Positions 17,191 through 26,158 of a stretch of DNA of 64,000 nucleotides are shown piece by piece. Below the pieces are notes generated by a model. It made no database searches, was not told where the DNA came from, and was given only the letters and a program-made list of their open reading frames with translations. The translations under genes were made by a program, and so were the position numbers. The number at the start of each line of letters is the position of its first letter. The first letter of the stretch is position 1. The DNA comes from Cognatitamlana onchidii (lineage in GTDB: Bacteria > Bacteroidota > Bacteroidia > Flavobacteriales > Flavobacteriaceae): positions 1 through 64,000 of the forward strand of contig NZ_SRWZ01000002.1 of NCBI RefSeq assembly GCF_004804355.1, written 5' to 3'.

Positions 17191-18015
17191 TTAATTAATT
17201 GACTTGAGTTCTATGTCGAATATAAGAACCGCCCCTTCTGGAATAGAAGGAGTTCCTGTATTACCATAAGCCAGATGTGAAGGAATGATTAAAGATCCTT
17301 TAGCGCCTTCGTTAAAGTAAGTAATGCCTTCAGCAAAGCCTTCTATAAGTGTTCGAATATCCAGACTGATATCAGCTGTAAGCTCATTAAAAACAGTCCC
17401 ATCTGTAAAATAGCCTTTATAATCGATAGTTACATTGTCATTTTCTGTTGGTTGTAACCCACTACCTGGTGTATTAATAGTATAGTAAAGACCAGAATCG
17501 GTTTTTGTCGCCGTTATATTGTTATTTGCCAAGTAGTTCTGGATTTCAAGGTCATTTTCGGTTTTGTAATTCACATAAATTAACTCAATATCAAAAATAA
17601 GTACAGAGCCACCAGGAATCGCATTATTATTATTGCTTCCATATCCTAAATGTGCTGGAATTAAAAGTTTTCCACTTCCTCCTTCTTTAAATTTACTAAT
17701 GCCTTCTGCCCAACCTATTATAGTGCTTTGAAGCCAAACAGAATACCCTTCTTGATTTTCGTCAAAAACACTTCCGTCGGTTAAATAACCTTTATATTTT
17801 ACTTTCACCCTGTCGGCCAAAGTTGGTGCTTCACCTTCTCCTGGATTATCAATAACGTAATAAAGACCAGATTCTGTTTTAGTAGCTGTTAAATTATTGG
17901 TCTCAATGTAACTTTTTATTTCTTCATCATTTTGATTTTTGTAATCAATAGACGTATTGTCATCATTGCTACAGGAAGTTAATACTAGTAATATGGCTAA
18001 AAAAAGATGTCTCAT
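17191..18015 (-). CDS. Lipoprotein with two FKBP-type prolyl isomerase domains
   Basis: 274 residues. A lipoprotein signal ends LTSC (Cys15). Two FKBP units follow (about 55-150 and 180-272), each introduced by the same linker (NLTATKTESGLYYVI and NITATKTDSGLYYTI) and each with the closing pattern GG/EG-SVLIFDIEL. The units clearly arose by internal duplication. It probably assists folding of periplasmic or outer-membrane proteins by cis-trans isomerisation of prolyl bonds. Several aromatic residues expected in the active site are kept in both domains. Confidence 0.92.
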   Translation of the reverse strand: MRHLFLAILLVLTSCSNDDNTSIDYKNQNDEEIKSYIETNNLTATKTESGLYYVIDNPGEGEAPTLADRVKVKYKGYLTDGSVFDENQEGYSVWLQSTIIGWAEGISKFKEGGSGKLLIPAHLGYGSNNNNAIPGGSVLIFDIELIYVNYKTENDLEIQNYLANNNITATKTDSGLYYTINTPGSGLQPTENDNVTIDYKGYFTDGTVFNELTADISLDIRTLIEGFAEGITYFNEGAKGSLIIPSHLAYGNTGTPSIPEGAVLIFDIELKSIN

Positions 18016-18033
18016 GCTTTAAAAAATTTCAGG

Positions 18034-18041
18034 CAAATATA
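18034..18041 (-). promoter_or_regulatory. -7 element of the FKBP lipoprotein gene
   Basis: On the minus strand this reads TATATTTG, ending 18 bases before the start codon. No clear -33 TTG is seen. Confidence 0.5.
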
Positions 18042-18170
18042 TGGTAAATTGGAAGATTGAATATATAATTTTTTGTTAAACGTTAGCACTTAATTACATA
18101 AAGTCAAATGTGTACATGGTCTCAAACTAGGTACGGTTTGATTGCTGATTTTATGGAAGACTCTCTAACG

Positions 18171-18210
18171 AAAAAAAACTCCAAGAAAATCGCAATGACT
18201 ACTTGGAGAT
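18171..18210 (-). terminator. Terminator of the iron alcohol dehydrogenase gene
   Basis: CTCCAAG (18179-18185) pairs with CTTGGAG (18202-18208) across a 16-base loop. On the minus strand the stem is followed by a run of eight T. Confidence 0.75.
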
Positions 18211-18236
18211 TTTTAATTAACATAACAGAATTAATT

Positions 18237-19391
18237 TTACATGGCCGCTTTATATATGTTTATGGTGTCTTGTAGTGTAACGGCTCTTGGATTTCCACCT
18301 GTACAAACATCGGCTAAAGCGTTTTTAGCCATTTCCTTAAAGTCTTCTTCTTTTACCCCAAGCTCTTTTAATCCGGAAGGTATCCCTACAGATTTTGATA
18401 GTGCTTTAATGGCTTCAATGGCGGCATTAGCTCCTTGCGTATCGCTCATTTCTAATACTCCTACACCCATGGCTCTTGCTACTTTTTTTAGTTTATGAGC
18501 ACATGCAGGGATGTTGAACTGTTCTACATGGGGTAATAAAATTGCATTTGCAACACCATGAGGGAGGTCATACATACCACCTAGTTGGTGCGCCATAGAG
18601 TGCACATACCCCAGTCCAGCATTAGAAAATGCTTGTCCAGCAATAAATTGGCCCCAGGCCATTTTGCTTCTTGCCTCAAGATCTTGACCATCTACAACCG
18701 CTTTTTCTAAACTTTGAGAGATTAGCTTTATAGCTTCAAGAGCTAAGGCATCAGACCAACCAAAAGCGCCTTTAGTAACGTAGGTTTCTATGGCATGTGT
18801 TAGCGCATCCATTCCTGTTGCAGCGGTTAATGCAGCAGGTTTATCTAACATTAATTTAGGGTCGTTAACAGCAATAGATACGAGGCAGTTTTTGTCGACC
18901 ATTACCATTTTTATGTGTCTCACTTCATCAGTAATCACGTAATTGATAGTTACCTCACTAGCTGTACCTGCAGTTGTATTTATTGCAATTATGGGTAAAG
19001 ATGCATGTTGGGATAGGTGAATACCTTCGTAGTCTTCTATATTTCCTCCGTTAGTAGCTAAAATTCCAATAGCTTTTCCGCAATCTTGTGGCGAGCCACC
19101 TCCTAATGTTAGGATGAAATCGCAGTCATTTTCTTTTAATAATTCTAAACCATCGTTAACATTTTTAACGGTTGGATTTGGGTGTACGTCATCGAAAACA
19201 ACAGTTTCTATATTAGAAGCTTCAACAACATCTAATACTTTTTGAGCAACTCCTATCTGTACTAAAACCTTGTCTGTAACAAATAGTGCTTTTTTATATG
19301 GAAGTGTTTTTAACTCTTCGCCCAAATCATCTAAAGCTCCTGGGCCAATTAAGCTTAATGGGGGTAAGTATATTCTACGATTCTCTAACAT
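18237..19391 (-). CDS. Iron-containing alcohol dehydrogenase
   Basis: 384 residues of the group III (iron-activated) alcohol dehydrogenase family. The NAD(P)-binding motif GGGSPQDCGK is near residue 100, the metal-binding TGMDALTHAIE near 195-205, and AHQLGG with DLPHGVANAILLPH near 265-285. It should interconvert an alcohol and an aldehyde or ketone with NAD(P)H; the substrate cannot be told. It is monocistronic with its own terminator. An inverted repeat touches its start codon. Confidence 0.92.
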   Translation of the reverse strand: MLENRRIYLPPLSLIGPGALDDLGEELKTLPYKKALFVTDKVLVQIGVAQKVLDVVEASNIETVVFDDVHPNPTVKNVNDGLELLKENDCDFILTLGGGSPQDCGKAIGILATNGGNIEDYEGIHLSQHASLPIIAINTTAGTASEVTINYVITDEVRHIKMVMVDKNCLVSIAVNDPKLMLDKPAALTAATGMDALTHAIETYVTKGAFGWSDALALEAIKLISQSLEKAVVDGQDLEARSKMAWGQFIAGQAFSNAGLGYVHSMAHQLGGMYDLPHGVANAILLPHVEQFNIPACAHKLKKVARAMGVGVLEMSDTQGANAAIEAIKALSKSVGIPSGLKELGVKEEDFKEMAKNALADVCTGGNPRAVTLQDTINIYKAAM

Positions 19392-19427
19392 AGTTCAAAT
19401 AATTTATGGTTTAACTTTATTGAACTA
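19391..19427 (-). repeat. Inverted repeat abutting the alcohol dehydrogenase start codon
   Basis: TAGTTCAA (19391-19398) and TTGAACTA (19420-19427) are perfect 8-bp arms separated by 21 bases. The proximal arm shares a base with the start codon. It could be an operator or an mRNA hairpin. Confidence 0.6.
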
Positions 19428-19536
19428 CAAATGACTCAATTGTTTTAGTTTTTTTAGATGAGTTTTGTCATGTTCCTAAAAAAAAAGAACTTCATTTTTT
19501 AGCATGTATATCATAACAAAATATTAAGCATATTCA

Positions 19537-19572
19537 CAAAAAAACCACCCTGTTTTCGCAGAGTGGTTTTTG
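19537..19572 (-). terminator. Terminator of htpG
   Basis: On the minus strand AACCACTCTG pairs with CAGGGTGGTT across a short loop and is followed by eight T. It lies 37 bp after the htpG stop codon. Confidence 0.85.
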
Positions 19573-19608
19573 ATTTATATTGGTTGCTGAAATTTTCAGC
19601 GCGTCAAC

Positions 19609-21519
19609 TTATTTTATCATTTCGTAGCTGCGCTTAATGAAGTTTGTTAACTCTTCACCTTTTAACAAGCCTTGAGATAATCTAGCTAAATCTAAACTCT
19701 GGTTTATTAAGCGTTCCTGCTTCTTTTTGGTTTTGGTGTTAATAATTTCACCTACCAATTCAGAATTTGTGTTTACTACCAAGTTGTACATTTCTGGCAT
19801 ATTACCCATACCAAACATACCCCCACCACCAGTTTGTTGCATCTCTTTCATTCGACGCATAAATTCTGGCTGGGTAATAATAAAAGGACTGGCGTTACTA
19901 TCCATGGCTTCAAGTTGTACCATAAACTTATCAGATGGAATGACTTCTTTTAATAATTCGTCTAAAGCTTTCTTTTGCTCTTCATCAAGCTTAGAAATGG
20001 TGTTGTCATCTTTCTTAATCAAATTATCTATATGATCACCATCCACACGAGCAAATGAAATATTTTCCTTAGTACTTTCAAGTTTTTGAATTAAGTGCGA
20101 TACAATTGGAGAATCTAGTAAAAGTACTTCATATTCTTTTGCTTTGGCAGCTTCGATATAGCTATGTTGCGCATCCTTATCAGAAGCATAAAGTATTACA
20201 AGCTTATCATCCTTATCTGTTTGTTTTGCTTTGATTTTATTGTAAAGCTCCTCGTAAGTAAAATATTTGCCGTCTACAGTTGGGTATAAGGCAAAGGCAT
20301 CTGCTTTTTCAAAGAATTTTTCCTCTGAAAGCATTCCATACTCAATGACTATTTTGATATCGTTCCATTTCGCTTCAAAATCTTCACGGTTATTGTTAAA
20401 TAGCGATTTTAATTTATCTGCAACTTTTCTCGTTATGTAAGATGATATTTTTTTAACTGCACCATCAGCTTGCAGGTATGAACGCGAAACGTTTAAAGGA
20501 ATATCTGGTGAGTCAATAACTCCACGAAGCATAGTTAAAAATTCTGGTACTATGCCCTCAACATTATCTGTTACGAATACTTGATTTTGGTAAAGTTGAA
20601 TTTTATCCTTCTGAATTTGCATGTCGTTAGACAACTTAGGGAAATATAAAATTCCTGTTAAGTTGAATGGGTAGTCTACATTCAAATGAATATTAAATAA
20701 TGGTTCTTCAAACTGCATTGGATACAATTCTCTGTAAAAACCACTGTAATCTTCATCTTTTAATTCCGAAGGTTGTTTGGTCCAAGCAGGGTTAGGATTG
20801 TTAATAATATTATCAACCGTTATTTGCCTGTGCGGTTCTGTAGTTTCTTTTCCGTCCTGATCTTTTGTAGTTTTAGGTTCGTGTTCTGGGTCATTAACCT
20901 CTTTGGTCCCAAATTTAATAGGAATAGGCATGAACTTGTTATACTTTAATAAAAGTTCACTAATTCTACTTTCTTCTAAAAATTCGGTTGAATCTTCCGC
21001 TATATGAAGAATGATTTCTGTACCGCGATCTGCTTTTTCTGCAGATTCTAAGGTGAACTCTGGAGAACCATCGCATTTCCAATGTGCAGCAGGTTCATCT
21101 TTAAAAGATTTTGTGATGATTTCAACCTTTTCGGCAACCATAAAAGCAGAGTAAAAACCAAGACCAAAGTGACCAATAATTCCTGAATCTTTAGCAGAAT
21201 CTTTGTATTTATCTAAAAATTCCTCAGCACCAGAAAAGGCTACTTGGTTAATGTATTTTTCAACTTCTTCAGCCGTCATCCCCAAACCTTGATCAATAAT
21301 GTGAAGTTTTTTACCTTCTTTATCAATTTTAACTTCTATCTGTGGATTACCATATTCTATTTTAGCTTCACCAACATTTGTTAAGTGCTTTAATTTTAAA
21401 GTAGCATCTGTTGCGTTACTAATTAGCTCACGTAAAAAGATTTCGTGATCGCTATATAAGAATTTTTTAATGAGAGGGAAGATGTTTTCTACCGATACAT
21501 TAATGTTTCCTTTTGTCAT
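19609..21519 (-). CDS. htpG: Molecular chaperone HtpG (Hsp90)
   Basis: 636 residues, the normal length for bacterial Hsp90. The N-terminal GHKL ATPase shows ELISNATDA, IIDQGLGMT and IGHFGLGFYSAFMV. The middle domain contains GVIDSPDIPLNVSRSYLQ, where the conserved Arg contacts ATP. The C-terminal dimerisation domain follows. It acts in the cytosol on client proteins, usually with DnaK. An insertion rich in Lys/Asp/Glu (about residues 205-225) precedes the middle domain. It is a single-gene transcript, divergent from fabH. Confidence 0.97.
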   Translation of the reverse strand: MTKGNINVSVENIFPLIKKFLYSDHEIFLRELISNATDATLKLKHLTNVGEAKIEYGNPQIEVKIDKEGKKLHIIDQGLGMTAEEVEKYINQVAFSGAEEFLDKYKDSAKDSGIIGHFGLGFYSAFMVAEKVEIITKSFKDEPAAHWKCDGSPEFTLESAEKADRGTEIILHIAEDSTEFLEESRISELLLKYNKFMPIPIKFGTKEVNDPEHEPKTTKDQDGKETTEPHRQITVDNIINNPNPAWTKQPSELKDEDYSGFYRELYPMQFEEPLFNIHLNVDYPFNLTGILYFPKLSNDMQIQKDKIQLYQNQVFVTDNVEGIVPEFLTMLRGVIDSPDIPLNVSRSYLQADGAVKKISSYITRKVADKLKSLFNNNREDFEAKWNDIKIVIEYGMLSEEKFFEKADAFALYPTVDGKYFTYEELYNKIKAKQTDKDDKLVILYASDKDAQHSYIEAAKAKEYEVLLLDSPIVSHLIQKLESTKENISFARVDGDHIDNLIKKDDNTISKLDEEQKKALDELLKEVIPSDKFMVQLEAMDSNASPFIITQPEFMRRMKEMQQTGGGGMFGMGNMPEMYNLVVNTNSELVGEIINTKTKKKQERLINQSLDLARLSQGLLKGEELTNFIKRSYEMIK

Positions 21520-21751
21520 AATATATAATGTTTATTATTGTTTTGATATGTTTGACTGTAAGACAACAAAAATGCCAATTGAATAAATGTGACAAACTGA
21601 CATATTTTACTAGTTTTAAGTTCTTTTAGCGGTGGCTTGTTTTTGATATAAGTTATTTTGAATTTTATTAATTGTAATTTCCATTTAATATTTTGTAATT
21701 TGGTTACTCCAACAAAATGAACCTTTTTTATACCTTAAAAACAGCATTGAT

Positions 21752-22759
21752 ATGTATAATTCAAAAATTACTGGGTTAGGAAAATATGTTCCAGAGCATG
21801 TGGTTACTAATGATGATTTATCTAAAATGATGGATACTAGTGATGCTTGGATTCAGGAAAGAACAGGTATTAAGGAACGTCGATGGATAAAAGAAGGAAG
21901 CGAAGACACTTCTGCAGTTATGGGGGCTAAGGCGGCAAGAATAGCTATTGAACGCGCTGGATTATCAAAAGATGATATTGATTTTATTGTATTTGCAACT
22001 TTGAGTCCAGATTATTATTTCCCAGGTTGTGGTGTTCAAATTCAAGATATGCTAGATATGCCTACCGTTGGAGCTCTTGATGTAAGAAACCAGTGTTCTG
22101 GTTTTGTATATGCTATTTCTGTCGCCGATCAGTTTATAAAGACAGGAATGTATAAGCATGTTTTGGTTATTGGAGCAGAATACCATAGTAATGGTTTGGA
22201 TAAAACTACTAGGGGAAGAGGAGTGACTGTTATTTTTGGTGATGGAGCAGGAGCCTGTGTGTTATCTAGAGAGGAGGATAGTAGCAAAGGTATATTATCA
22301 ACGCATTTACATAGTGAAGGTAAATATGCCGATAAATTGATAGTAGAGTCACCAAGTATAGCGCATTGGGTTCCAGAGATTTTGGAATCTGAAGAAGAGG
22401 ATATTTCATATTTTCCTTATATGGATGGTACTTTTGTTTTTAAGCATGCCGTTGTTAGATTTAGCGAAGTTATTCATGAAGGACTTAGTAAAAATGGGTT
22501 AAAGAAGGAGGATATTGATATGTTAATACCGCATCAGGCCAATCTTAGGATAGCCCAATTTATTCAAAAAAAGTTTGGACTTAGCAATAATCAAGTATTC
22601 AACAATATTATGAAATACGGCAACACTACAGCGGCTTCTGTTATTATTGCACTTACTGAGGCTTGGGAAGAGGGAAAGATTAAGTCTGGAGATAATGTTG
22701 TTTTAGCTGCTTTTGGAAGCGGTTTTACTTGGGCGAGTGCTATTATTAAATGGAGTTAA
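21752..22759 (+). CDS. fabH: 3-oxoacyl-[ACP] synthase III (KAS III)
   Basis: 335 residues of the thiolase fold. The catalytic triad is visible as Cys115 (RNQCSGF), His261 (IPHQANLRIA) and Asn291 (YGNTTAAS). The usual role is condensation of an acyl-CoA primer with malonyl-ACP to begin fatty-acid synthesis. An acidic insertion at about residues 200-222 makes it longer than typical FabH (about 317). As it sits outside a fab/rpmF operon, it may instead be a paralogue with a special acyl substrate. A strong terminator follows 29 bp later. Confidence 0.9.
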   Translation: MYNSKITGLGKYVPEHVVTNDDLSKMMDTSDAWIQERTGIKERRWIKEGSEDTSAVMGAKAARIAIERAGLSKDDIDFIVFATLSPDYYFPGCGVQIQDMLDMPTVGALDVRNQCSGFVYAISVADQFIKTGMYKHVLVIGAEYHSNGLDKTTRGRGVTVIFGDGAGACVLSREEDSSKGILSTHLHSEGKYADKLIVESPSIAHWVPEILESEEEDISYFPYMDGTFVFKHAVVRFSEVIHEGLSKNGLKKEDIDMLIPHQANLRIAQFIQKKFGLSNNQVFNNIMKYGNTTAASVIIALTEAWEEGKIKSGDNVVLAAFGSGFTWASAIIKWS

Positions 22760-22787
22760 ATAAATATAATATTATTACCCACATACA

Positions 22788-22819
22788 AAAAACCCGAAGC
22801 GCATGCACTTCGGGTTTTT
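22788..22819 (+). terminator. Terminator of fabH
   Basis: AAAAACCCGAAG (22788-22799) pairs perfectly with CTTCGGGTTTTT (22808-22819) across an 8-base loop. Confidence 0.92.
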
Positions 22820-22934
22820 CTAGCTATTAATCAACTTCAACTAACACTAAAGTGAAGAATCTTAATGTATTAGACGCAATTTGAACCAAAATATTGCATC
22901 AACATATATTATTTAACGTTTTTTAACATATAAT

Positions 22935-22966
22935 GAAAAAACTCGAAACCTAAGTTCGAGTTTTTT
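22935..22966. terminator. Second terminator-like hairpin
   Basis: AAAAAACTCGAA (22935-22946) pairs with TTCGAGTTTTTT across a 7-base loop. A-rich and T-rich flanks would let it act in either direction. No gene ends here. Confidence 0.7.
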
Positions 22967-23128
22967 ATACTTATGTTTATTACGAATTTTGATATGTGTA
23001 GACGACTAACTCTAAATAATTATTCATTCGTTAACTAGGTAAGTATGTAATTTAAAACGTAAAACCTTTTTATATATTGTGAACTAGTGAAATTTTAACA
23101 TAGTAATAGTGTTACTATTAGTAAAATG

Positions 23129-23160
23129 GAAACTCCGAAGTTGCAACTTCGGAGTTTCTT
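23129..23160. terminator. Third terminator-like hairpin, 5' of barrel gene stop
   Basis: A perfect 30-base palindrome: GAAACTCCGAAG (23129-23140) and CTTCGGAGTTTC (23147-23158). It lies about 60 bp past the stop of the minus-strand receptor gene. The T-tract on the minus strand is short, so its terminator strength is uncertain. Confidence 0.65.
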
Positions 23161-23219
23161 AAATAACAACCATGCTATAACACTAACCATCAATTACTAT
23201 GCAGGGCTGTTAAATGTTT

Positions 23220-25688
23220 TTAAAGGAATCCGCTTCCAGATTTTTCGTTATTGTCGCGTCTTTTTCTTTTGAGTGATCTGTACTTTCCGCCTCCAAATCT
23301 GTAAGAAAGTGCTATGTTCCATGTATTGCTTTCCCAGTTAAAGGCTCCGTACCCTGGGAAAGGTGTGTCCGTTTCAAACTCAAATTGCATGGTATTGAAA
23401 ATATCATTGTAGTTAAAACTAATGGTGCCTTTGTCGTTTGGTAAGAAGTTGTATCGCATTCCAGTATTTACCATATACATGGGTTTTCTCGTAAATTGGA
23501 TACCTTTTTCTTCGCCTCTGTACATACCAAATACGGAAAAGCTAAGTTTTTTTGAGGCCTTAAAATTATTAAAAAGCCTTAAGTTCCATACAATGTTATC
23601 AACTTCCTTAGTTAGCCTTACGATATCTTCAGGGGTGGCATTAGGTAAATCATCGGTATCTAAAAATTCTGTTATACCACGTTGCGTTTGCGAGTACAGA
23701 TCGAAACTAGCATTAAAACTCCACCATTTTGTAGGCCTATAACCAGATGACAGTTCTACACCATATGCTGAGGTGTTTTCAAAATTATTATAAGAGAGAA
23801 TGACATTTCCAGAGGTAATGTCTGTTCTATCGATTATCAGGAATCTATTGATATTGTCCTCAATAAACCTGTAGAATACACCAGCAGTTATGGTTCCGTT
23901 TTCCAAATTTCTAATATAATTTACCTCAACAGAATTGGTGAATTGAGGTTCTAATTGAGGGTTTCCATAAGAGGATACTCTTGGGGTACTCCATTGTCTT
24001 ATTGGGTTTACTTGTTGTAAACCTGGACGGTCTACTCTTCTGCTTGCACTAAATTGATACGTGTTTTTTTCTGATGGGATGTAGGATAAAAATATGGAAG
24101 GGTATAGTTGGAAGTAATTGTTTTCAAAAGGGATTAGCTCGGTTGTGTTATCATCAAATGTTCTCAAAGCATCTGCATTTACAAATACTTGCTCCGCACG
24201 GAGCCCCACTTGATAATTCCACTTTTCGAAATTTTTTGAGTAAGTGCCATACGCTGAATAAATATCTCTTTTGTATTCAAAATCTGTACTTGGTGTTGGA
24301 ATAATTTCGCCTTGGCCATTAAAGGTTTGTCCTGTTGAAGAATACCCAATATCCGATTTAAATAATCGCACTTCTAAACCGGCTTCTATTTTAGTGTTGT
24401 CATTAACTGGTTTTACATAGTCAACATTAACAGTGGTTCTACCTCTATCTGTATTCACATTATCCATATAATCAGTAGGAAATGTAAAGTTTATAAAATC
24501 AAAATTAGCAATCTCGGTAGCTTCAAATTCATTGTAATCTATCTCAATATCTAACGTTTCGTCTTCATTATTAAATTCATGCTTGTAGGCCAAATTGTAT
24601 TGACCAGAGTTATTTTCGGAAATGTTATTAAATAGTTGAGATTGACTTAATGTAGGGAAGGTTAAAATTGTTGAGCTCGTTCCTGTTCCATCAAAGATGT
24701 TTTGGTTTGTAAAGAACGAAATGGTGTTTTTGTCGTTTAAATAATAGTCAACTCCCAATTTGTAGAGGTGAGATTTGTTGTCATTTTGAAATGCAAAATC
24801 TTGTTTAGAATTGTCATCAAGACGGTTAACTTCTCCGAAGTTATCATATTTACCAATGTTGTTCCCGTAATTACCATAAAAGTTGAATTTTCCATTACGG
24901 TAGTTCATGTCAATGGAGCTATTAAATTTTGCAAAAACTTCGTTTGTTACACCAACGTTAAGATTTCCGTTAAACCCAACTTGTGTGTTTTTGTGTAATT
25001 TAATATTAATAATACCACTCATACCTTCTGGATTATACTTAGCGGAAGGGTTTGTAATGAGTTCAATTTGTTTAATAGAGGTTGATGGGATTTGTCTTAA
25101 TAGTTGCGCAATAGGTACATTAGTTAATTTGCCATCAACCATAACCCTTACATTTTCATTACCTCTAAGGCTTATGTTTCCTGTTTGTTGGTCTACGTTA
25201 ATAGACGGAATATTGTTCATAATATCACTGGCGGTTGCCCCAGCTGTGATTAAATCTTTTCCAACTGTAATTACCTTTCTGTCTACCTTTTGTTGGATGG
25301 TAGACACTTCTGCTACTACGGTTACTTCATCAAGTCCTTCAGCTTCTTCTTCAAGGAATATATTACCCAGGTTTACATTATAATTGCCTCTGCCAATTGT
25401 AACGTTTTTATTAAATGTTTTGTAGCCAATGTATTGTATGCTTATTACCACGTTACCCTCGGCAACTTTCTCAATTTTAAAGGAGCCATCATCAAGAGTT
25501 ATTCCTCCAGTTAATGTTTCACCTTTGGCAGTTTTAACAATAACGTTAACATAAGGTAAGGGTTCTTTTAAATTGGCGTCTAAAACTTTACCTGATATAG
25601 AACCTGTTTTTTCTGCTGTAGGATCTGTGGTTAGTGCGTTTAAAGTTATTGCGAAAAATAAAGCGCAATAGAAGAAAATTTTTTTCAT
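23220..25688 (-). CDS. TonB-receptor-like outer-membrane barrel (CarboxypepD_reg + plug + barrel)
   Basis: 822 residues. A signal peptide (about 1-19) is followed by a carboxypeptidase-regulatory-like beta domain (about 28-115, GSISGKVLDA to FLEEEAEGLDEV), a plug-like domain (about 120-215, with SISLRGNENVRVMVDG-type motif and NPSAKYNPEGMSGIINI) and a C-terminal outer-membrane barrel of the OMP_b-brl_3 type ending near IALSYRFGGGKY. A basic tail follows the barrel. It probably binds or imports an unknown ligand at the outer membrane. No SusD partner is adjacent, so it is not a standard SusCD pair. Confidence 0.88.
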   Translation of the reverse strand: MKKIFFYCALFFAITLNALTTDPTAEKTGSISGKVLDANLKEPLPYVNVIVKTAKGETLTGGITLDDGSFKIEKVAEGNVVISIQYIGYKTFNKNVTIGRGNYNVNLGNIFLEEEAEGLDEVTVVAEVSTIQQKVDRKVITVGKDLITAGATASDIMNNIPSINVDQQTGNISLRGNENVRVMVDGKLTNVPIAQLLRQIPSTSIKQIELITNPSAKYNPEGMSGIINIKLHKNTQVGFNGNLNVGVTNEVFAKFNSSIDMNYRNGKFNFYGNYGNNIGKYDNFGEVNRLDDNSKQDFAFQNDNKSHLYKLGVDYYLNDKNTISFFTNQNIFDGTGTSSTILTFPTLSQSQLFNNISENNSGQYNLAYKHEFNNEDETLDIEIDYNEFEATEIANFDFINFTFPTDYMDNVNTDRGRTTVNVDYVKPVNDNTKIEAGLEVRLFKSDIGYSSTGQTFNGQGEIIPTPSTDFEYKRDIYSAYGTYSKNFEKWNYQVGLRAEQVFVNADALRTFDDNTTELIPFENNYFQLYPSIFLSYIPSEKNTYQFSASRRVDRPGLQQVNPIRQWSTPRVSSYGNPQLEPQFTNSVEVNYIRNLENGTITAGVFYRFIEDNINRFLIIDRTDITSGNVILSYNNFENTSAYGVELSSGYRPTKWWSFNASFDLYSQTQRGITEFLDTDDLPNATPEDIVRLTKEVDNIVWNLRLFNNFKASKKLSFSVFGMYRGEEKGIQFTRKPMYMVNTGMRYNFLPNDKGTISFNYNDIFNTMQFEFETDTPFPGYGAFNWESNTWNIALSYRFGGGKYRSLKRKRRDNNEKSGSGFL

Positions 25689-25795
25689 TTTGAGTGATTA
25701 GTTTGATTGATGATTGTTTTGTTGTATTATTAAAGAGACGGATATATTCGCAATCTGTTACTAAATTTATATGACTTAACATTAATTTAACATAT

Positions 25796-26158
25796 ATGAA
25801 AAAGAAAACCCTCGTTTTTGGCCTTTCTCTAAAACCCAATAGGTATTCCAATTATGCTCCGCAGCGTTTAGTTGCAAAGGGTATTGATGTTGTGGCTTTT
25901 GGTTTGAAAAAGGGAGAGGTTTCTGGTGTTGTTATAGATACTGATTTGTTACCCTATAAAGGTATACATACCATTACACTTTACATTAATGCAAATAGAC
26001 AGAGAGATTACTACGATTATATTGTGTCTTTAAATCCTCATCGTGTTATATTTAACCCAGGAACTGAGAACCCAGTATTTTATCAAATTCTAGAAAAAAA
26101 TAATATTTTTTATGAAGAAGCCTGTACTCTAGTGCTGCTTTCTACGAATCAGTATTAA
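25796..26158 (+). CDS. CoA-binding domain protein (YccU-like Rossmann fold)
   Basis: 120 residues forming a single CoA_binding_2 domain: VFGLSLKPNRYSNYAP is the nucleotide-binding start, and VIFNPGTENPVF corresponds to the family's W/NPG(A/T)EN motif. Function of stand-alone members is unknown. Its last 30 bases overlap the convergent symporter gene, so transcription of one could interfere with the other. It is divergent from the receptor gene. Confidence 0.85.
   Translation: MKKKTLVFGLSLKPNRYSNYAPQRLVAKGIDVVAFGLKKGEVSGVVIDTDLLPYKGIHTITLYINANRQRDYYDYIVSLNPHRVIFNPGTENPVFYQILEKNNIFYEEACTLVLLSTNQY

Larger units (their letters stand above)
22760..23219. other. 460-bp gene-free region with three hairpins
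   Basis: No credible coding frame. It contains the fabH terminator (22788-22819), a second (22935-22966) and a third (23129-23160) terminator-like hairpin, and a smaller inverted repeat TAATAGT/ACTATTA (23104-23120). No convincing TAnnTTTG box was found between them. Confidence 0.65.

Noticed and set aside
23104-23120. TAATAGT/ACTATTA inverted repeat as an attachment site
   Set aside because: No integrase or mobile gene nearby; short and A+T-rich enough to occur by chance.
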